From Sequoia sempervirens (taxonomy: Eukaryota > Streptophyta > Pinopsida > Cupressales > Cupressaceae), in the NCBI GenBank assembly GCA_007258455.2, contig VDFB02252616.1:123797760-123861759 (forward strand): DNA of 64,000 bases, given 5' to 3'. The translations under genes and the position numbers were made by a program. Shown in pieces: positions 59,191-64,000 of this stretch (positions are counted from its first letter, which is position 1; every line of letters starts with the position of its first letter). Below the pieces are notes generated by a model. It did no database searches and was not told the DNA's origin. It worked only from the letters and a program-made list of their open reading frames with translations.

Positions 59191-62127
59191 TAAAACAAAA
59201 ACCCATTAATTATTTTAAATAGGTACCCATTTTGAAGTGCGTACTTGTTCCAAAAGGTTTAAAACTGACAAGAGATGTTTTTTATATGGATTTAGGCTCA
59301 GCAAAGGCATGATAACCCGATCCTTAGCCTTTGAACTGCAACTAAAAAACTAAGACAGATTGAAGAAGAATGTCCAACTTTGGCAATATGGTTGATGGAC
59401 TTTTTTTCTAAATCAATCTATAAAATTAAAACCCATTAGAGAACATGAAGTCTAGTTTCTAAATATATAATTTTTTATTAATATTGGATTATATTTTTTA
59501 TTTTTAATTAATTTCTAAGAAAGTTAGTTCTTAAACTTGAAATATCGAGATTTTTTTGTTTTTTAATAACTTTTTTTTGGTTAAGTTTCTTATTAAAAAA
59601 ATAATATGACATCAATATTCAAAAAATTCTATACACAATGAAAAAAAAAAATAGCTTAAATAGGTCCAATTATGTTTTCTTACTGACTTTTTTTATGATT
59701 CATTGTGTAAGCGTCTCAAATTTTCAGTCCAAGTGTGAGAAATTCTAAAAAAAACAAAAACACTTCCACTTTTTGAGCTTTTTGTGGACCCAAATTATTG
59801 CATTAGCCCCTCACACTAGCCACTTTACAAAAGTAGTTATTTCTTTTCATTCTATCAACATGAAAAATCACATTGGTTGTAGCTTTCTCCTTGTGGAAGA
59901 TGACTCTATGAACATAATCAAATTCTTTAAGAAAAATTGAAATCCTACCTAAAGTATTTAAACAATTATTTTAGATTCTAGTAATATTTGTGGGAATATT
60001 CATGTGACTTTCTACTATTTGTACACAAAATACAATAAAGTGGATAATTATTTGGGAAACTGGGGTCATCTGAGTTGATGATGTCACATAGTGATATTTA
60101 GGAGATGACAATCTAGGTGATTTATAAATCTTAATTGAGTCAATTTTCAACACCATATCTCATAATTTGGATAAGTATTGGGATGATTAACCTCCAAGTT
60201 ATGTATTGTAATCCCATGATGCCTCTTGGAATTGCATTAATCATTGCTAAGAAAGGTATGTACTAGCAATATAGAATGTTTGTCACTCTTTGTAATAAAT
60301 ATAGTAGCACTTTGTGACTTGTTTAGTGGATGAGTTAAGAAAGAATATTGGGTGGGGTAAACAAATAATAGAAATTTGAAGAATGAGGGGAAGAAACGAG
60401 ATTAAAATGGTTCATTATAGTAAAATCTAGGCTAATAGGGGAGTGTGGAAGATTTAGAAAATATGGTATTTATCATTTCATGTGAAACATTAATGGTAAT
60501 TAATTATACAACCATTTCCATTGAATTGGATAGGGGTTGGAATATCATGTATGATTTTTATGAAGGGTTTAAACTTTATGGTCACTATGGAACTTATCCA
60601 AGGGGCCACTCAAATCTCGATTAAGTGAAGTAACATGTTCAAGGATTGGGGATTGGGATATAAAGATAACAATACCTTCCTTAAGAAAAGTAAGGATATT
60701 CAAAAGCTACATTTATGATAAAAAAATTAGCTCCCTTAAGCCTCTTATAAATGAGATTACCCTTTAAATTACACAATACATAAATTTGGAAGGTCAATTC
60801 ATTTTGGTGTTTTCTTATCATTTTGTTCTTTCAAATAATTTGTTTCCATGGTAAAACAATATCTTTTCCATTTTATTTAATTTTTCAAGCTAAGAAAGTC
60901 CATCATGGACTATAAAATGGATTAAAGAGTTATACCCCTACATTAGGGCCTTATTTTCTTGTTGGTGAATTATGTGGGATTGGATCCCCCTCCCATGAAT
61001 TATTTCTCTGTTTTTCCCTTGGACTCTTGCAATCCCACTTTGTCTTCTACTAGGGATTTTTTTGGTTGTGCAATGAGCCAAATTTTTACTTTGATGCCAT
61101 CTCCCCTATTTCTTCATCTCCAAGCCTAGAGTCATTTAACCACCACAAAGTCTTAAAAAATGACTTGAATGTACCTAGTTTCCTTATTGACCTTTTGTGC
61201 CAATGTCTATGAAGGGTAAGGCCAAGGTATTCCTTGAGGTTGAAGATGGTTATTACATCCTCCCCTTTCCAAACCCCTTTCCTTTACCTAAAATAATCAA
61301 TAAGTTATGCTATATAAAGGCAAGGGGAAAGTTGATGTTAGAGTTGTTATAAAGAAAGACATAGAGAATACTAGCCGCAATGTTAGAAATCGTATTTGTA
61401 AAAGGAAAAAATAAATGGTCCAAAGCATAACTATAAACCTCCTAACTTTGATATCAATCTACCTATGAAAGATATTGAAACAGTTAAGACCTTGGAAAAA
61501 ATGTAATTCTCTCTTTATTTTTTATCCATGTTCTATATTTTCTCATTGTGAATACTATGTTTTGGATCAATTGATATATATTTGAGATTTTTCTATATAG
61601 GAGCTCAAAACTCCTTCAAAACTTATTTTTACTCTTACCAAATATATATTTTTAATTTAAAAAATAAAATAAAATATTAAATTATATAAATTATTTAGAT
61701 AAAATTACATAAATTAAAATGATTATCTAAAACCAAATGTAAATCATAATATAATTATCTATTTGTAAAACCATCATAATCACATATAAAAATGGAGAAA
61801 TTCTCTTTCAATCTTAATGATTATGGAAGATGAAGGCATTGAGGGGAAATTACAAAGAATTGGATGGAAATTATAAGAATATATCCAATGCACTCATTAA
61901 AAGATGTTTTATTTCTTGATTTTATATCATTTTCCCATATATACATATATATACATATCCATACACACATGCATACACATATACATATACATATAAATAT
62001 ACATATTTTGTAGATAAGGACCAAAATAGACTTAGTAATCAAACACACCAACAATTAACCCTGAACAAAAATTACCAATAAACCCTATCCAAATTAGTTA
62101 AAAGCTTACACTCGAAAAATACTAGCG
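59191..62127. other. Region without recognised genes
   Basis: AT-rich with homopolymer runs and only short ORFs on both strands. A dinucleotide-rich tract lies at 61935-62005. Nothing here was assigned to a family. Confidence 0.5.
61935..62005. repeat. (TA/CA)n tract
   Basis: Alternating ATATAC/ATACAC units. A minus-strand Cys/Ile-rich apparent ORF over it is an artefact of the repeat. Confidence 0.75.
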
Positions 62128-62460
62128 TGTTGGAGATAATATTTATTTAAGGAATATATATAAAAATTCCTAGTGGTAACGATAATATTTATTCAAAATA
62201 TTCAACCTTGTGGAATATTCTACCATATGGAAAAATCGATTTTCTTTTATATTTTTATTTTTAGAGGCTTCTATTAGCCATTCTAGGATCTTCTAGAGAT
62301 TTGTATGAATCTATAAATACAACAAAAAATCTAACACTATGTATCAATAAGAAATCAACCAGATGTTATGTAATTTGACATCTCATAACATATAGTATAT
62401 TCAAGTGTTTTTTATCTAATGCATTCTCATTTATTTTATTCCAAATATTTTATTTCTTCA
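62128..62460 (+). mobile_element. 5' LTR of a Ty1/copia element (333 bp)
   Basis: It starts TGTTGGAGATAA and ends TATTTCTTCA, with a TATA box CTATAAATAC at 62311-62320. A primer binding site follows three bases later and copia gag domains lie downstream. The other LTR is beyond the window. Confidence 0.75.
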
Positions 62461-62463
62461 ATA

Positions 62464-62477
62464 TGGTACCAAATCCC
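62464..62477 (+). promoter_or_regulatory. Primer binding site of the copia element
   Basis: TGGTACCAAATCCC follows the LTR and is a variant of the tRNA-Met site TGGTATCAGAGC. Confidence 0.65.
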
Positions 62478-62509
62478 TTTTATGTCTTGGGTAATAATGT
62501 ACAGGTTTT

Positions 62510-64000
62510 GTAGAGTTAGTTGTGAACTATGTAGGTTTTGATTTGATTTCTAGAAGCATGATTTTTGTGGTAAAGGAAGTAAGAAATATTGTAGAAAAGA
62601 AAATAATCAAATTAGTAAAAGAATTGTCCAGAGATTTCCATTCTTAATTTAATTTTCATCTCAAAAAAATGGAATTTAGCATAATGGATTTCATTGGTAT
62701 TATTTTACCTGCAATTAAATTAAATAGAAAAATCATTATGATTGGGTGTCATGTATGGATATTTTTCTAATGCTTCAAAATTGCACTATGAAATTGTTAA
62801 TGGTAGTGAATAAATACTAGAAAGCATTAGAAAATATCAAGAAGATTAGGATAAAAGATATAAAAAGGCGACAACATTGATCAAGCCTAAACTCTTTGAA
62901 GATTTTTTTCTAAAATTTCTCAATGAGAGAAGTGGAGTCAAAGGATGGGGTATTTTGAAAAGTACATATGATAATTTAGGTGATGTATGGATCCTAACTC
63001 TCGCCATAGAATTGTACAATATGAAATTATTAAATTCACAAGAGCTAGTCCCTCATCTGAGCAAATTAAAGGAAAATAAAAATGAACTTGATTATCTTGG
63101 AAATGATATTAATGATAAATATTTTGTGCAAATAATTTTACAAAGTCTTATAGGACCATATCAACCATTTATAAGAGGGATAAATACTACTAATAGATTA
63201 AAAATATAAAATATGAAGAGTTATGTGCTAAGCTACCATAAGAATAAAAACATAAAGTAAAACAAAGGGAGTCATTTAGTGATGAATCCTTTAGAATGTA
63301 AGGGAAAAAATTATAAAAAGACACAAGAAAATCATCCATTAGAGAGAAATTGAAAGTATGAAACTAGATACACTTCATCCAAGGATTAGAATAAAAGGAA
63401 ATGAAAAATTGTTTACTGTGGTAAGTTGGGTCACAAAGAAAATGAGTGTAATAAGAGAATTAAAGATACATAAAGGAAGAAAAATAAGTTTAGAAAAACT
63501 TTGATTCTAAAATTAATGCTCTTTGTATTACACTTGAAGAAGATAATTCTTATAAGGATGATTTGGTTATCTATTATAGTGCTACACAACACATGTAGGT
63601 CATAATAAGGAACAATTTGAATCCCTAAGAAATAATGGCACTACAGAGAGAATATATAAATAGGAAATAATAATGCTTTGGAATTTAAAGGAACTAGAAA
63701 TGTTCAAGTTGATAATGGTGTTTTCATAAATGTGAAGCTAGTTCCAAAATTAAAGGAAAACATTCTTTCTATATCACAAATGTAAATAAATGGTATATAA
63801 TATGAGGTTCTACAATGAAAAATGTTTAATAAAGTATGTGACTAATAACTATAAAATGACTACAATTAGTAAAATAGATAATGTATTATATAAATTCAAG
63901 AATTTACTTCTAAATGTGGAAATGAGAATATGTGTGCTATTTCAAAATATGATGATTTGAATAGGTTATAGCATGAGCATATGCCAGGACATGCCAACTA
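62510..64000 (+). pseudogene. Ty1/copia gag, protease and pre-integrase start (runs off the window)
   Basis: The Gag part is open at 62877-63209 (UBN2-like: GVKGWGILKSTYDNLGD, ELYNMKLLNSQELVPHLSKL, YFVQIILQSLIGPYQPFI). A CCHC knuckle, CGKLGHKENEC, lies at about 63420-63452. The protease region near 63565-63600 reads VIYYSATQHM, with the catalytic Asp region altered, followed by VQVDNGVFINVKLVPKLKENILSISQM. A pre-integrase W/HxxMPGHAN-like end lies at about 63960-64000. Stops and shifts between parts show decay. Confidence 0.8.

Noticed and set aside
61821..62054. 77-codon minus-strand ORF with many Cys and Ile
   Set aside because: It is produced by the (TA/CA)n tract, and nothing else supports a gene.

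Overview
This window is repeat-dominated nuclear DNA from a land plant with a large, transposon-rich genome. The evidence is AT-rich sequence, plant-type Ty3/gypsy (Tekay-like chromovirus and Tat-like), Ty1/copia and L1-type LINE remains, nested insertions, and no recognisable host gene, tRNA, rRNA or CRISPR array. A gymnosperm is plausible from the style of the elements, but this is inference. Almost every coding region is a pseudogene with stops and frameshifts.

Layout. 1-11521: a chromovirus on the + strand, with 5' LTR remainder, PBS, gag, protease, RT, integrase and chromodomain, PPT, and a 3' LTR swollen to 5.0 kb by nested insertions. It sits in a minus-strand copia element (11522-14430), which is also split by two terminal-inverted-repeat (TIR) elements. 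14430-17600 has no recognised gene. 17613-23381 is a decayed LINE. 23382-33327 (block A) and 49004-57600 (block B) are two copies of one composite: a 1.0 kb minus-strand LTR (LTR Y), a long unrecognised minus-strand ORF region, a second LTR on the + strand (LTR X), and a + strand ORF region. Between them lie a third copy of LTR X (33328-40991), split by a complete non-coding LTR element (33413-39401, perfect 5-bp TSD), and a Tat-like gag-pol on the minus strand (41884-49003). 57600-62127 holds a second LINE remnant and a probable solo LTR. 62128-64000 is the 5' end of a copia element.

The most notable results are four. (1) A ~0.8 kb non-coding TIR family has six copies here. Four have 4-bp target duplications, and three of those have an unoccupied homologous site in the same window. 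(2) In the Tat-like element a second, archaeal-type RNase H lies between protease and RT, not after the usual RNase H. (3) A long minus-strand ORF region of unknown function occurs in two copies. (4) A 6 kb LTR element has intact structural signals but no visible coding capacity.

The elements do not form a host pathway. They record successive insertions whose order can be read from the nesting. Coordinates of decayed domains are approximate; LTR, TIR and TSD boundaries were read directly.
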